Shown in pieces: positions 9,056 to 16,701 of a stretch of 54,428 nt of DNA. Numbering within the stretch: position 1 is the first letter of the stretch; the number at the start of each line of letters is the position of its first letter. Location of the stretch: the NCBI GenBank assembly GCA_023443515.1, contig JAEZUC010000084.1, positions 1 to 54,428 of the forward strand, read 5' to 3'. The translations under genes were made by a program, and so were the position numbers. Source of the DNA: Bacillota bacterium (GTDB taxonomy: Bacteria; Bacillota; Clostridia; Acetivibrionales; DSM-1351). The notes beneath the pieces are model-generated. The model had not been told where the DNA came from and searched no databases. It worked only from the letters and a program-made list of their open reading frames with translations.

Positions 9056-9811
9056 CTACTTGACTGCCTCTCTGAATTCGTGAGAAAAGGTAGGGTCATA
9101 CAGCTTTGACCTTGAGTACCCGGAGTCAAGGAAATTTCCTATAAGTATCAATGCAGTCTTATTGATATTATTTTCTTTTGCAGCTGTATAAAGCTCTCCT
9201 ACGCATGTCCGTACAATTTTTTCGTCGGGCCAGGTAGCCTTATATACAATGGCTGCCGGCGTACTTTCTTCATATCCCCCCACTATAAGCCTGCGACTTA
9301 ATTCCTCCAACAATGAGGAACTCAGGAACAATGCCATAGACGACTTATGTGAGGCCAGCTTTGATATTTCTTCTCTTTCTGGAACAGGAGTGCGGCCCTC
9401 CATTCTGGTGAGTATCAAAGTCTGGCTTACATCAGGCAGTGTGTATTCTGCTTTTAATGCAGCAGCCGCACCGCAAAAAGAACTGACTCCCGGAACTACG
9501 GCATATTCAATTCCTCGTTCTGTCAGCATGTCCATCTGCTCACGAATTGCACCATATATACTTGGGTCGCCGGTATGAAGTCTTACGGTGCTTTTTTTCT
9601 CTCTTTCCCCACGTTCCATAACAGCTATCACTTGTTCCAATGTCATTTCCGCACTATTAAACATTTCACATGTTTTTTTAGTGTAATCAAGCAAGCCCGG
9701 ATTCACCAATGAGCCTGCATAAATAACAATATCAGCTGTCTCCAGCAGCGTTTTTCCCCTCACCGTAATCAGATCAACGGCTCCGGGCCCTGCTCCAATA
9801 AATGTCACCAT
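9056..9811 (-). CDS. cbiF: Cobalt-precorrin-4 C11-methyltransferase (CbiF/CobM)
   Basis: This SAM-dependent enzyme methylates C11 of cobalt-precorrin-4. The 251-residue sequence begins with VTFIGAGPGAVDLITVRGK and has the CbiF-typical VIYAGSLVNPGLLDY. It continues with RLHTGDPSIYGAIREQMD and VVPGVSSFCGAAAAL. The 2-nt gaps to cbiL on one side and cbiG on the other suggest tight translational coupling. The start is ATG at 9811. Confidence 0.95.
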   Translation of the reverse strand: MVTFIGAGPGAVDLITVRGKTLLETADIVIYAGSLVNPGLLDYTKKTCEMFNSAEMTLEQVIAVMERGEREKKSTVRLHTGDPSIYGAIREQMDMLTERGIEYAVVPGVSSFCGAAAALKAEYTLPDVSQTLILTRMEGRTPVPEREEISKLASHKSSMALFLSSSLLEELSRRLIVGGYEESTPAAIVYKATWPDEKIVRTCVGELYTAAKENNINKTALILIGNFLDSGYSRSKLYDPTFSHEFREAVK

Positions 9812-9813
9812 AC

Positions 9814-10494
9814 TTATTTATCCTTTACTATTAAAATTGAAAAGTAGCTTGAATCATCGGATACCTCATCAAGACTTTTGTAAACTCTCTGACTTTCCAT
9901 ACCACAGCATTCTACCATCCGTGAATACTGATACAGTCCCTTCCTTTTCAAAGTAGCCTTTATATCAGTCAGACTTTTTCCGCTTTTCATTAATACTTTT
10001 GTACCCTTTAATTCCAGAAGTTCTTCAGTCTCACCGTAGGATGCAGGTATAATGTGCAGAGCTTCCCCTCTGTCACACAAAGAAATATTCAGTGCCCCCG
10101 CAGAAGCACAAAAGGAAGTAACCCCGGGTATTGTCCGTGTAATATAGCCCTTATCCTCAATAATCCGCTGAATGTTCATATAGGTGGAATAAATTGTGGG
10201 ATCACCCAATGTAATGAAGGCCACATTATTACCTTTTAACAATTGCTCCTCTATCAAACTACAGCTTATACCATGACTCTTTTCAAGTAAATCAGTATCT
10301 CTTGTCATGGGCATGGGACAATATACCACCTCTTTGTCCTTTATGTATTCCCCCACTACTTTCATAGCAGTTTTTTCACCTTTTGTATCTGGTATAGCTA
10401 TAACATCTGCCATCTGCAGAACTTCAACCGCCTGAAGCGTCAGCATTTTGGGATCTCCCGGTCCTACACCAACTCCATATAAAATTCCCCTCAT
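9814..10494 (-). CDS. cbiL: Cobalt-precorrin-2 C20-methyltransferase (CbiL/CobI)
   Basis: CbiL methylates C20 of cobalt-precorrin-2. The core motifs are YGVGVGPGDPKMLTLQAVEV, the CbiL-type VIAIPDTKGEKTAMKVV, LGDPTIYSTYMNIQR and IPGVTSFCASAGAL. I choose the ATG at 10494 (MRGILYGVG). It has AAGGGG about 8 nt upstream, placed inside the end of cbiD. A start at 10518 would add eight residues foreign to the family and overlap cbiD by 20 nt. With the chosen start the protein is 226 residues, normal for CbiL. Confidence 0.94.
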   Translation of the reverse strand: MRGILYGVGVGPGDPKMLTLQAVEVLQMADVIAIPDTKGEKTAMKVVGEYIKDKEVVYCPMPMTRDTDLLEKSHGISCSLIEEQLLKGNNVAFITLGDPTIYSTYMNIQRIIEDKGYITRTIPGVTSFCASAGALNISLCDRGEALHIIPASYGETEELLELKGTKVLMKSGKSLTDIKATLKRKGLYQYSRMVECCGMESQRVYKSLDEVSDDSSYFSILIVKDK

Positions 10495-10498
10495 ATAT

Positions 10499-11653
10499 TT
10501 ACCCCTTATCTGATTCATTGCATAGTTCTTTAATCATGTCTTCAGCACCTGAGGTCTGATAATAGACTCTGTCTTGCAGTTCCCTTTTTAAATCCGTAAA
10601 CATCACAACCTCAATATGGGCTTTAAAGTTTGCTCTATAGTTAAGATGAAACTTTATTTTTTCAAGAATACTGATATTAACAGCCTCCTCCAGGCCTTGT
10701 TCTCTTAGTATGCCATTTATTTCATCCGTAGTCATAGACTGCATTATTTTACTTATACACTCTTTGGAAGCACCATAAAGTGCTGAATGAGCCGCAAATA
10801 TTTCACATCTGCAATCTGCTGTCCTTGAATGGGTGTTCATGATACCTCCGGCAATTTTGCACAGTTTACCTGCATGTCCTATAAGTAATATATTGTTGAT
10901 ATTATTATAAACCGCATAATCAATAGTTTCTCCTATATAATTGGAGCATTTTAACCCTTTGTCTATGTCCAGTCCCAATCGTTGCAGTGCAAAATCCCTT
11001 CCAAAGTTACCGGGAGTTATAAGAAAATATTTACTGTTTTGAGCAATCTTTACATCTATCTCCTTATGAATAGTCTCTATTAAAGCCTTTTCACTCATAG
11101 GCTCAACTATCCCGCTGGTCCCCAGTATTGATATTCCACCTGTTATTCCAAGTCGTGGATTAAAGGTTTTTTTTGCAATTTCTTCTCCATGTTCTGCTGA
11201 TATTTCAACACAAAATCCACCTTTATACCCGTAGGTACCAGATACCTCTCTTAATACCTCATGAATCATCTGTCTTGGTACGGGATTTATGGCTGCCTCA
11301 CCAACTGCACATTGCAGTCCTGCTTTTGTTACCCGTCCAATACCACTGCCACCTTCAATCAATATTTCTTTTTCCAGTTTCTCAACCTTTGCAAAAATTT
11401 TGATACCATTTGTAACATCCGGATCATCCCCTGCATCTTTTTTTACGGAACAACTGACCCGTTCCTTCTGTCTATAAATATCGCAGATTTGCAAAGTTAA
11501 TGGGATACCCTTTGGAGTATTAATTATAACCTCATCAATGGTTGTATTCCCTAAAAGCATTACCGCACAAGCCTTTACGGCGGCTACCGCACAGCTTCCG
11601 GTTGTGTATCCGCACTTCAGTCTCTTGCCGTTTTTTACAATAAAATCCTCCAT
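10499..11653 (-). CDS. cbiD: Cobalt-precorrin-5B C1-methyltransferase
   Basis: CbiD adds the C1 methyl group in the anaerobic pathway and is unrelated to the other precorrin methyltransferases. Landmarks are RLKCGYTTGSCAVAAVKA near the N-terminus, KKDAGDDPDVTNGIKIFA, the glycine-rich GGSGIGRVTKAGLQ, ITGGISILGTSGIVEPMS and LIGHAGKLCKIAGGIMNTHS. The ATG at 11653 (MEDFIVKNGKRLKC) has an AGGTT site 7-10 nt upstream. A frame start at 11668 would overlap cbiO by 11 nt and lacks a better site. The length is 384 residues. Confidence 0.95.
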   Translation of the reverse strand: MEDFIVKNGKRLKCGYTTGSCAVAAVKACAVMLLGNTTIDEVIINTPKGIPLTLQICDIYRQKERVSCSVKKDAGDDPDVTNGIKIFAKVEKLEKEILIEGGSGIGRVTKAGLQCAVGEAAINPVPRQMIHEVLREVSGTYGYKGGFCVEISAEHGEEIAKKTFNPRLGITGGISILGTSGIVEPMSEKALIETIHKEIDVKIAQNSKYFLITPGNFGRDFALQRLGLDIDKGLKCSNYIGETIDYAVYNNINNILLIGHAGKLCKIAGGIMNTHSRTADCRCEIFAAHSALYGASKECISKIMQSMTTDEINGILREQGLEEAVNISILEKIKFHLNYRANFKAHIEVVMFTDLKRELQDRVYYQTSGAEDMIKELCNESDKG

Positions 11654-11657
11654 ATAT

Positions 11658-12503
11658 TTAACCTGCACCGTTTATAAGACTTAGAATGGATGCCCTTGCT
11701 TCTGATATTGTAGCCGCTGTTCTTTCAACCTTCAGCTTGTCCCGTTCATTTAATATTTCCATCAGGTGTGCCATTCGAGGAAGCCTTAATGAATGTTGCC
11801 TCAGAATTTCGGGCTTTGAGAGTACTTCTCTTACGTTTCCGCCAAGGACTACTTTTCCATGGTCCATGACAAATACGTCGTCGCAATATAAAGGAACGAT
11901 ATCCATTTCATGTGTTGCCAATATAACCGATACACCCGTTTCTTTTTTTACCTTTGTCAACAGATTAAGAATATCGCTTGCCCCTTTAGAGTCAAGTCCC
12001 GCAGTGGGTTCATCCAGAATAATCACATCGGGCTCCATAGCTAAAATCCCGGCTATGGCAACTCTTTTTTTCTGTCCGAAGCTCAAAGCATGTGTAGGCT
12101 TGTCAACATATTCCCCAATCCCGGTTTGAACAACAGCCTTTTCAACTCTTTCCCTGACTTCATCAACACCAAGTCCGAGATTTATAGCTCCAAAGGAAAT
12201 ATCCTTTTTAACACTTGAAGAAAATAGTTGATCATTTGGGTCCTGAAATACTATACCCACCCTTTTTCTCATTTCAGTTATGCCTTTTTTATTGTATTCC
12301 ACCTTTTTGCCGTCAAAAAAAACGGTTCCGCTGTCTGGTGTCAAAACACCGTTAAGGTTCAAAAACAAGGTTGACTTTCCTGCACCGTTTCCACCCAAAA
12401 CTGCTGTTGTTTTGCCCTTTTTCATTGATATACTGACATCTTCCAGAGCTTGGTGTTCTCCGTCATATGAATAACTCAGATCTTTCGTTTCAATTATGTA
12501 CAA
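11658..12503 (-). CDS. cbiO: Cobalt ECF transporter ATPase CbiO
   Basis: CbiO is the ATP-hydrolysing subunit of the CbiMNQO energy-coupling-factor importer that supplies cobalt. The 281-residue protein has a Walker A motif GGNGAGKST (about 36-44), a Q-loop in FQDPNDQLFS (an ECF-type sequence), the signature LSFGQKKR, Walker B VIILDEPTAGLD and the H-loop TH. The start codon is TTG at 12503 with AGGAGGT about 7 nt upstream. It follows cbiQ after 12 nt and overlaps cbiD only if the longer cbiD start is used. A single ATPase gene is present, as expected for a homodimer. Confidence 0.95.
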   Translation of the reverse strand: MYIIETKDLSYSYDGEHQALEDVSISMKKGKTTAVLGGNGAGKSTLFLNLNGVLTPDSGTVFFDGKKVEYNKKGITEMRKRVGIVFQDPNDQLFSSSVKKDISFGAINLGLGVDEVRERVEKAVVQTGIGEYVDKPTHALSFGQKKRVAIAGILAMEPDVIILDEPTAGLDSKGASDILNLLTKVKKETGVSVILATHEMDIVPLYCDDVFVMDHGKVVLGGNVREVLSKPEILRQHSLRLPRMAHLMEILNERDKLKVERTAATISEARASILSLINGAG

Positions 12504-12515
12504 TAGAGCTACCTC

Positions 12516-13295
12516 CTACAATAAAGACCTTTCTGCAAGTCCTGCACATACAAGCAACAGGCATAACAGGATTGAAAGCATGTTCATCCTTTTACTATTT
12601 ATGTATTCTTCATCCAAAGTAATAAATTGCCCGTTGTAGCCTCTGGATTCAAGAGCCGCATAAACCCTGTCGGAACGGTTGTAGGCACGTATAAACAGCA
12701 TACCTATCAATTCACTCGTTGATTTTAAAGAAGTTCTGAAATTACAGTTCCCCAGTCTTGAATTTTTTGCTACGTTCATTCTCCCTATTTCATCCAACAG
12801 CACAAATATATATCTGTATATCAACTCCATAAGTGTAACAATAACAGCCGGAAGCCTTGTTTTTCTCAGTACCTGAAACAGGTCAGCCATAGGGGTACTC
12901 AAAGACAGGCAATACATACAGCTTACTCCTCCAAGAGCGTTGAGTACCAGTTTCAAACTATTTGTAAGAGTTACCCGGTCAATTCCGTAAGCATATTTAC
13001 CGATTTTAACCCCCAGTAAATAAATATGATTTAAATCAAACCGATTTATCAGTATTGTTATTGTGCCAACCATTAAAAAGCCAATGGGAATAAAAAGCAA
13101 TTTTAAATATGCCGAGAACTTTATTTTTCCCACCCCGACCGTAGTCACTGCCATGACAATTATGGTTACTATACTTACAATAAATGAGTTTAGTGAAATG
13201 CATAAAATTAAAGGGAACATTGTATAAATTAGTTTTACTTTAGGGCTGACACGGGCAAGTTTTGAATCATATGCATATTTATCTATTAATATCAT
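12516..13295 (-). CDS. cbiQ: Cobalt ECF transporter transmembrane subunit CbiQ
   Basis: CbiQ is the T-component of the cobalt importer, which couples ATP hydrolysis by CbiO to the substrate-binding CbiM. The 259-residue protein has about five to six hydrophobic segments. It also has the ARG-containing coupling helices of the family, visible as RLGNCNFRTSLKSTSELIG and RAYNRSDRVYAALESRGYNG near residues 180-220. ATG at 13295 overlaps the cbiN stop as ATGA. Confidence 0.93.
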   Translation of the reverse strand: MILIDKYAYDSKLARVSPKVKLIYTMFPLILCISLNSFIVSIVTIIVMAVTTVGVGKIKFSAYLKLLFIPIGFLMVGTITILINRFDLNHIYLLGVKIGKYAYGIDRVTLTNSLKLVLNALGGVSCMYCLSLSTPMADLFQVLRKTRLPAVIVTLMELIYRYIFVLLDEIGRMNVAKNSRLGNCNFRTSLKSTSELIGMLFIRAYNRSDRVYAALESRGYNGQFITLDEEYINSKRMNMLSILLCLLLVCAGLAERSLL

Positions 13296-13585
13296 GTTTC
13301 TGCTCCGGATTTTCCTTTAACAGAAGTCATTCTTCCAAGTATAAAACCTACCACTCCTGCACCAATTGCAGCTTGCAATGCAAAAAGTAGCGACTCTATC
13401 TCTCCGCTTTTAGGTTCAAACAGTGATTCAAACCATGGCTTGTAGTCAGGAGCTATTTTAGATATCTGTTCTTCTGCCAGACCATCTGCGCCGGCAAATT
13501 CAGCATTCTTTATAAAAACAGGCGGTGCAGCAAGTATAAATACTACTACTGCTATCAAAATTAAATTCTTTTTCCATAATTTCAT
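13292..13585 (-). CDS. cbiN: Cobalt transporter accessory subunit CbiN
   Basis: CbiN is the small membrane protein that makes the cobalt-specific ECF importer active together with CbiM. At 97 residues it has the family layout: one N-terminal membrane helix (about 8-25), an extracytoplasmic loop with FAGADGLAEEQISKIAPDYKPW, and a second helix near the C-terminus with GAGVVGFILGRM. The start is ATG at 13585 with AAAGGAG about 8 nt upstream. The stop overlaps cbiQ. Confidence 0.92.
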   Translation of the reverse strand: MKLWKKNLILIAVVVFILAAPPVFIKNAEFAGADGLAEEQISKIAPDYKPWFESLFEPKSGEIESLLFALQAAIGAGVVGFILGRMTSVKGKSGAET

Positions 13586-13600
13586 GATATTCTCTCCTTT

Positions 13601-14347
13601 TTAATAAATTGCTGACAGTGCCTTCAGCTCTTTTGCACTGTATTTTGCAAGAACATTGTAAATAACTACTGTAAGAAGTCCTTCACAAACAGCAAGGGGA
13701 ATTTGAGTAAAAGCAAAAATACTTATAAACTTCCCAAGAGAGACCACAAATCCGCCCGTAGCATCAGGATAGGCCATGGCAAGCTCAACAGAGGTTATCA
13801 CATATGTCATCAAATCCCCGAAAAATGCAGCAAAAAATACTGCAAGGCCTGCTTTTGCGCCTAATCTTTTACATAGCTTGAACACCCCGAAAGAAACCAA
13901 AGGCCCTACTATAGCCATGGAAAATATATTTGCTCCTAAAGTTGTAATGCCTCCATGAGCCAGTAAAATAGCCTGAAACAATAGAATTATAGCACCTATT
14001 ACAGACATAGCAGTTGGCCCGAACAAAACAGCACCCAGTCCCACTCCTGTGGGGTGTGAACAGCTTCCGGTAACTGACGGCATCTTTAGTGCTGAAAGTA
14101 CAAAAGCAAAAGCACCGCACATTGCCAACAGTGTCAGGTTTTTTGAGGATATTTCAATTTTCTTTTTTATTGAGAAGAATCCTATTATGAGAAATGGCAT
14201 ACAAAGCAGTCCCCAGCTAATGCACCAGCCCGGCGCCAAATATCCTTCCATGATATGCATTGCAGACGCATTTGCAGGGAAAATAAAAATAGCACACAAC
14301 ATAATTAAAAGACAAACAAGATAGTTCTTAACACTTACACGTATCAT
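13601..14347 (-). CDS. cbiM: Cobalt ECF transporter substrate-binding subunit CbiM
   Basis: CbiM is the S-component that binds Co2+ in the membrane. The sequence begins with a cleavable-looking leader ending in FPANASA, directly followed by MHIMEGYLAPGWC. That is the conserved metal-binding N-terminus (Met-His) of mature CbiM. Further on, the conserved SCSHPTGVGLGAVLFGP loop and six or so membrane helices are visible. The length is 248 residues. A GGAGG site lies 10 nt before the ATG. The gene is first in the operon, immediately behind the cobalamin riboswitch and its terminator, so the whole importer and pathway should be repressed when B12 is plentiful. Confidence 0.94.
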   Translation of the reverse strand: MIRVSVKNYLVCLLIMLCAIFIFPANASAMHIMEGYLAPGWCISWGLLCMPFLIIGFFSIKKKIEISSKNLTLLAMCGAFAFVLSALKMPSVTGSCSHPTGVGLGAVLFGPTAMSVIGAIILLFQAILLAHGGITTLGANIFSMAIVGPLVSFGVFKLCKRLGAKAGLAVFFAAFFGDLMTYVITSVELAMAYPDATGGFVVSLGKFISIFAFTQIPLAVCEGLLTVVIYNVLAKYSAKELKALSAIY

Positions 14348-14380
14348 ATTAAATGAACCTCCGACTTAATAATATTTGCC

Positions 14381-14421
14381 AAAAAAATAAAACCTTTAAA
14401 ACTTTTAGTAATAAAGGCTTT
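14381..14421 (-). terminator. Intrinsic terminator between cobalamin riboswitch and cbiM
   Basis: On the minus strand the segment AAAGCCTTT (14421-14413) pairs with AAAGGTTTT (14397-14389): nine base pairs including one G-U. The loop is 15 nt and the next bases are ATTTTTTT (14388-14381). This is a standard Rho-independent terminator. It sits 34 nt before the cbiM start and about 110 nt after the riboswitch. It is the likely expression platform: B12 binding would favour this hairpin and stop transcription before cbiM. I did not identify the competing antiterminator with certainty. Confidence 0.75.
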
Positions 14422-14529
14422 ATTTGTAAAAAAGAATATATAGTTTTATACTGTTTTCTCTTTTGACAAACTACACACTTCATACACTGTGAAGTCATAG
14501 CACTCTGCATATTTGGCATCTGCAGAAAT

Positions 14530-14700
14530 ACTAGCAGGTCTTCCGACTTAGATATCATTGCAAAGTTCTCGCCTTCCCGGGCTATTTTACCCAGTGGCAT
14601 ATATAAGCAGAAAATAATTCTTGCTTTTAGAGAACCGCTCCATCATACGGCAGCAGGACTGTTCAGGATTTTCACCTGATTCCCTCTTAGTTACTCATAA
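14530..14700 (-). promoter_or_regulatory. Cobalamin riboswitch (B12 aptamer)
   Basis: Read on the minus strand, conserved cobalamin-aptamer elements appear in the right order. They are GGGAATCAGGTGAAAATCC (about 14686-14668), CAGTCCTGCTGCCGT, the B12 box GCCACTGG (14598-14591), CGGGAAGGCG (about 14579-14570) and AAGTCGGAAGACCTGC at the 3' end (about 14549-14534). A 7-bp hairpin (TTACTCA 14691-14697 with TGAGTAA 14704-14710) caps the 5' side. The element lies between a good promoter and cbiM, so it controls the cobalt transport and cobalamin genes by effector-dependent termination. The boundaries are approximate. Confidence 0.93.
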
Positions 14701-14742
14701 TTTTGAGTAAACCAGTATTGTTAATTATTAAATTTTAATTGC

Positions 14743-14772
14743 ATTATATACCATTTATAACCATTCCGTCAA
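14743..14772 (-). promoter_or_regulatory. Promoter of the cobalt/cobalamin operon
   Basis: On the minus strand a -35 box TTGACG (14772-14767) and a perfect -10 box TATAAT (14748-14743) are separated by 18 bp. Transcription should begin near 14736, just upstream of the riboswitch. It lies 28 nt after the stop of the acetylesterase gene, so the cobalamin operon can be expressed apart from the sugar genes upstream. Confidence 0.75.
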
Positions 14773-14799
14773 TGAGTCTTTGTGCAAATCAATTCTAAT

Positions 14800-16665
14800 C
14801 TACTCCGTTGTAAAGGGCGAAGCAGGTAACCCTTCGCGGTTAAATAGGTTGGCATTCTTGGGATTATCAGCCCATGCATACCTTACATAAAACGGGTGAG
14901 GTATATTTTCACTCCAGACTACCACATCATTGTCAGCAAGTTCCGCATCAGCACGGACAAATACTTTGTCTGCTCCTGCTATAGTGAAAGCTCCCGGCCG
15001 TTCTCCGTTCTTAACAACCAATCCGCTTCCTATATCAGTGAAGGATATAATCATTTTGTTTCCTTCTATTCTGTATGACTTATACATTGGTCCGGTTGCA
15101 ACAATGGTTTTGTCCCCATATACAGTTTTTATGGCTACAAGTGCCAAGCGGTTTCCCACATCCTTTTTATTTACAGGATGGATATCATTCCATTCTCCAA
15201 GGTCAATTGCAACAGCCATTGCCGTATTGGGTACGGAAAGTGTCCTTCGCTGGGCTTCCCTCACCTGCGCCCAATCGCTTTCCACAGGTATTTCTGAAGC
15301 CTCTGTGAAGTTAGGCAACTGAACATACAGAAACGGCAGTTCTCCCATATTCCATTTTTGTCTCCAGTCTGCAATCAATGACTTTAGAAGACTTTCATAT
15401 TCTGCTGGATTCTTGGTATTAGATTCCCCCTGATACCATACGAAACCTTTTAATGCATGATTTGTAACAGGTGCAAGCATTCCGTTATACAAACCCAAGG
15501 GCTTCCACTGAACAAAGGCCGGTTCGGGCATCGGGTCACTTTTTGCCCCAATCGAGTACTGCCATTCACCGGATAAATCAATAATACACTCTCCGATTTC
15601 CAGTTGGTAGGGTTTTTCTTTGTAAAATCCCCCTTTACCGGAAGTGTTTACTACTCTGAGCAGGATTATATTTTTACCTTCCTTGAGCAGTCCCTCCTGA
15701 ATACTGTATTTTCTCGGAATATACTGATTTGGCGTTGTTCCGATTTCTATACCATTGATATAGGCAGTATCTTGATCAACAATGTTCCCAAGTACAAGTC
15801 TTGCGGATTTATCTGCAAAACTATCGGGGATATCTATTTCCTTCCTGAACCAGACGACACCGTTGAAGCTACCCAAACCCTCGTCTTCCCAATATGAAGG
15901 TACTTTTATATTCTGCCAGGAGGCGGTATTATTTTCTATTCCCTTATCTTTTTGGTTTAACTCAGAGTACCAAGCTTCGGTGGAAACCTGATCCTCTCTT
16001 AGTACTTTATCCAGATAATCCCGATTGCTGAGCTTTTTTGCAGCTTCATAATGTTTCGGGAACTCCTTTAATGCATTTTCACTTAGCCAGGCTTCTGCGG
16101 GCGAGCCTCCCAAACTTGCATTAATCAAGCCTATTGGAATACGATACTTTTCATACAGCTTTAATGCAAAGAAATATCCCGTAGCAGTAAAATCCAAAAT
16201 CCTTTCAGGGTTGGCCGCCTCCCAACTTCCTGCTTCCAAATCCTTTTGAGGTTTTACAAAGTCATATCTGACAGGAATACAGAAATGTCTTATGTAATCA
16301 TTGCTACAACGGGCGATTTCTTCAGGATATGTATCCTTTAAAGAATCCATTTTCATTTCCATATTTGATTGTCCTGAACAAAGCCACACATCGCCCAGAA
16401 GAATATTCTTTACAGTTATCTTTTCAACAGATTCTCCTGACTCAATCTCCATGACATAGGGGCCACCCGCTTCTGCGGAATCAAGTATAACAAACCACTC
16501 TCCACTTTGATCTGCGCAAGAATGGTAGACTTTGCTCCTAAAGCGTACAATAACAACTTCTCCCGGTGAATCCCATCCCCAAACCTTTACGTTTGCGTTT
16601 CTCTGTAATACCATGCCATCGCTGATAATCCGGGGCAATTTTATTTTAGAATGATTATAATTCAA
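14800..16665 (-). CDS. Cytoplasmic SGNH acetylesterase, sialate O-acetylesterase-like
   Basis: This 621-residue protein belongs to the SASA/SGNH esterase group. The nucleophile is Ser100 in WLCSGQSNMEM. Further blocks are LINASLGGSPAEAWLS, FVWYQGESNTKNPAEY and a catalytic-His candidate in WNDIHPVNKKDVG. Between about 235 and 375 a galactose-binding beta-sandwich like that of GH2 enzymes is inserted (WFRKEIDIP, INGIEIG, LLRVVNTSGKGG). The same layout is known in xylan and xyloglucan acetylesterases such as CE20. There is no signal peptide, so it acts on imported oligosaccharides. Given the GH51, GH43 and GH39 neighbours, removal of acetyl groups from arabinoxylan fragments is the likely job; sialate as a substrate is unlikely. 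The start is TTG at 16665 after GTAGGAA. Confidence 0.85.
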   Translation of the reverse strand: MNYNHSKIKLPRIISDGMVLQRNANVKVWGWDSPGEVVIVRFRSKVYHSCADQSGEWFVILDSAEAGGPYVMEIESGESVEKITVKNILLGDVWLCSGQSNMEMKMDSLKDTYPEEIARCSNDYIRHFCIPVRYDFVKPQKDLEAGSWEAANPERILDFTATGYFFALKLYEKYRIPIGLINASLGGSPAEAWLSENALKEFPKHYEAAKKLSNRDYLDKVLREDQVSTEAWYSELNQKDKGIENNTASWQNIKVPSYWEDEGLGSFNGVVWFRKEIDIPDSFADKSARLVLGNIVDQDTAYINGIEIGTTPNQYIPRKYSIQEGLLKEGKNIILLRVVNTSGKGGFYKEKPYQLEIGECIIDLSGEWQYSIGAKSDPMPEPAFVQWKPLGLYNGMLAPVTNHALKGFVWYQGESNTKNPAEYESLLKSLIADWRQKWNMGELPFLYVQLPNFTEASEIPVESDWAQVREAQRRTLSVPNTAMAVAIDLGEWNDIHPVNKKDVGNRLALVAIKTVYGDKTIVATGPMYKSYRIEGNKMIISFTDIGSGLVVKNGERPGAFTIAGADKVFVRADAELADNDVVVWSENIPHPFYVRYAWADNPKNANLFNREGLPASPFTTE

Positions 16666-16701
16666 TATAATTCCTACTTTCAGTTAAGAATTAATTACTT
16701 T

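Noticed and set aside
14349..14600. An 83-codon minus-strand reading frame before cbiM
   Set aside because: It covers the 3' part of the cobalamin riboswitch and the terminator, has no protein-like composition or ribosome site, and is explained by RNA structure.
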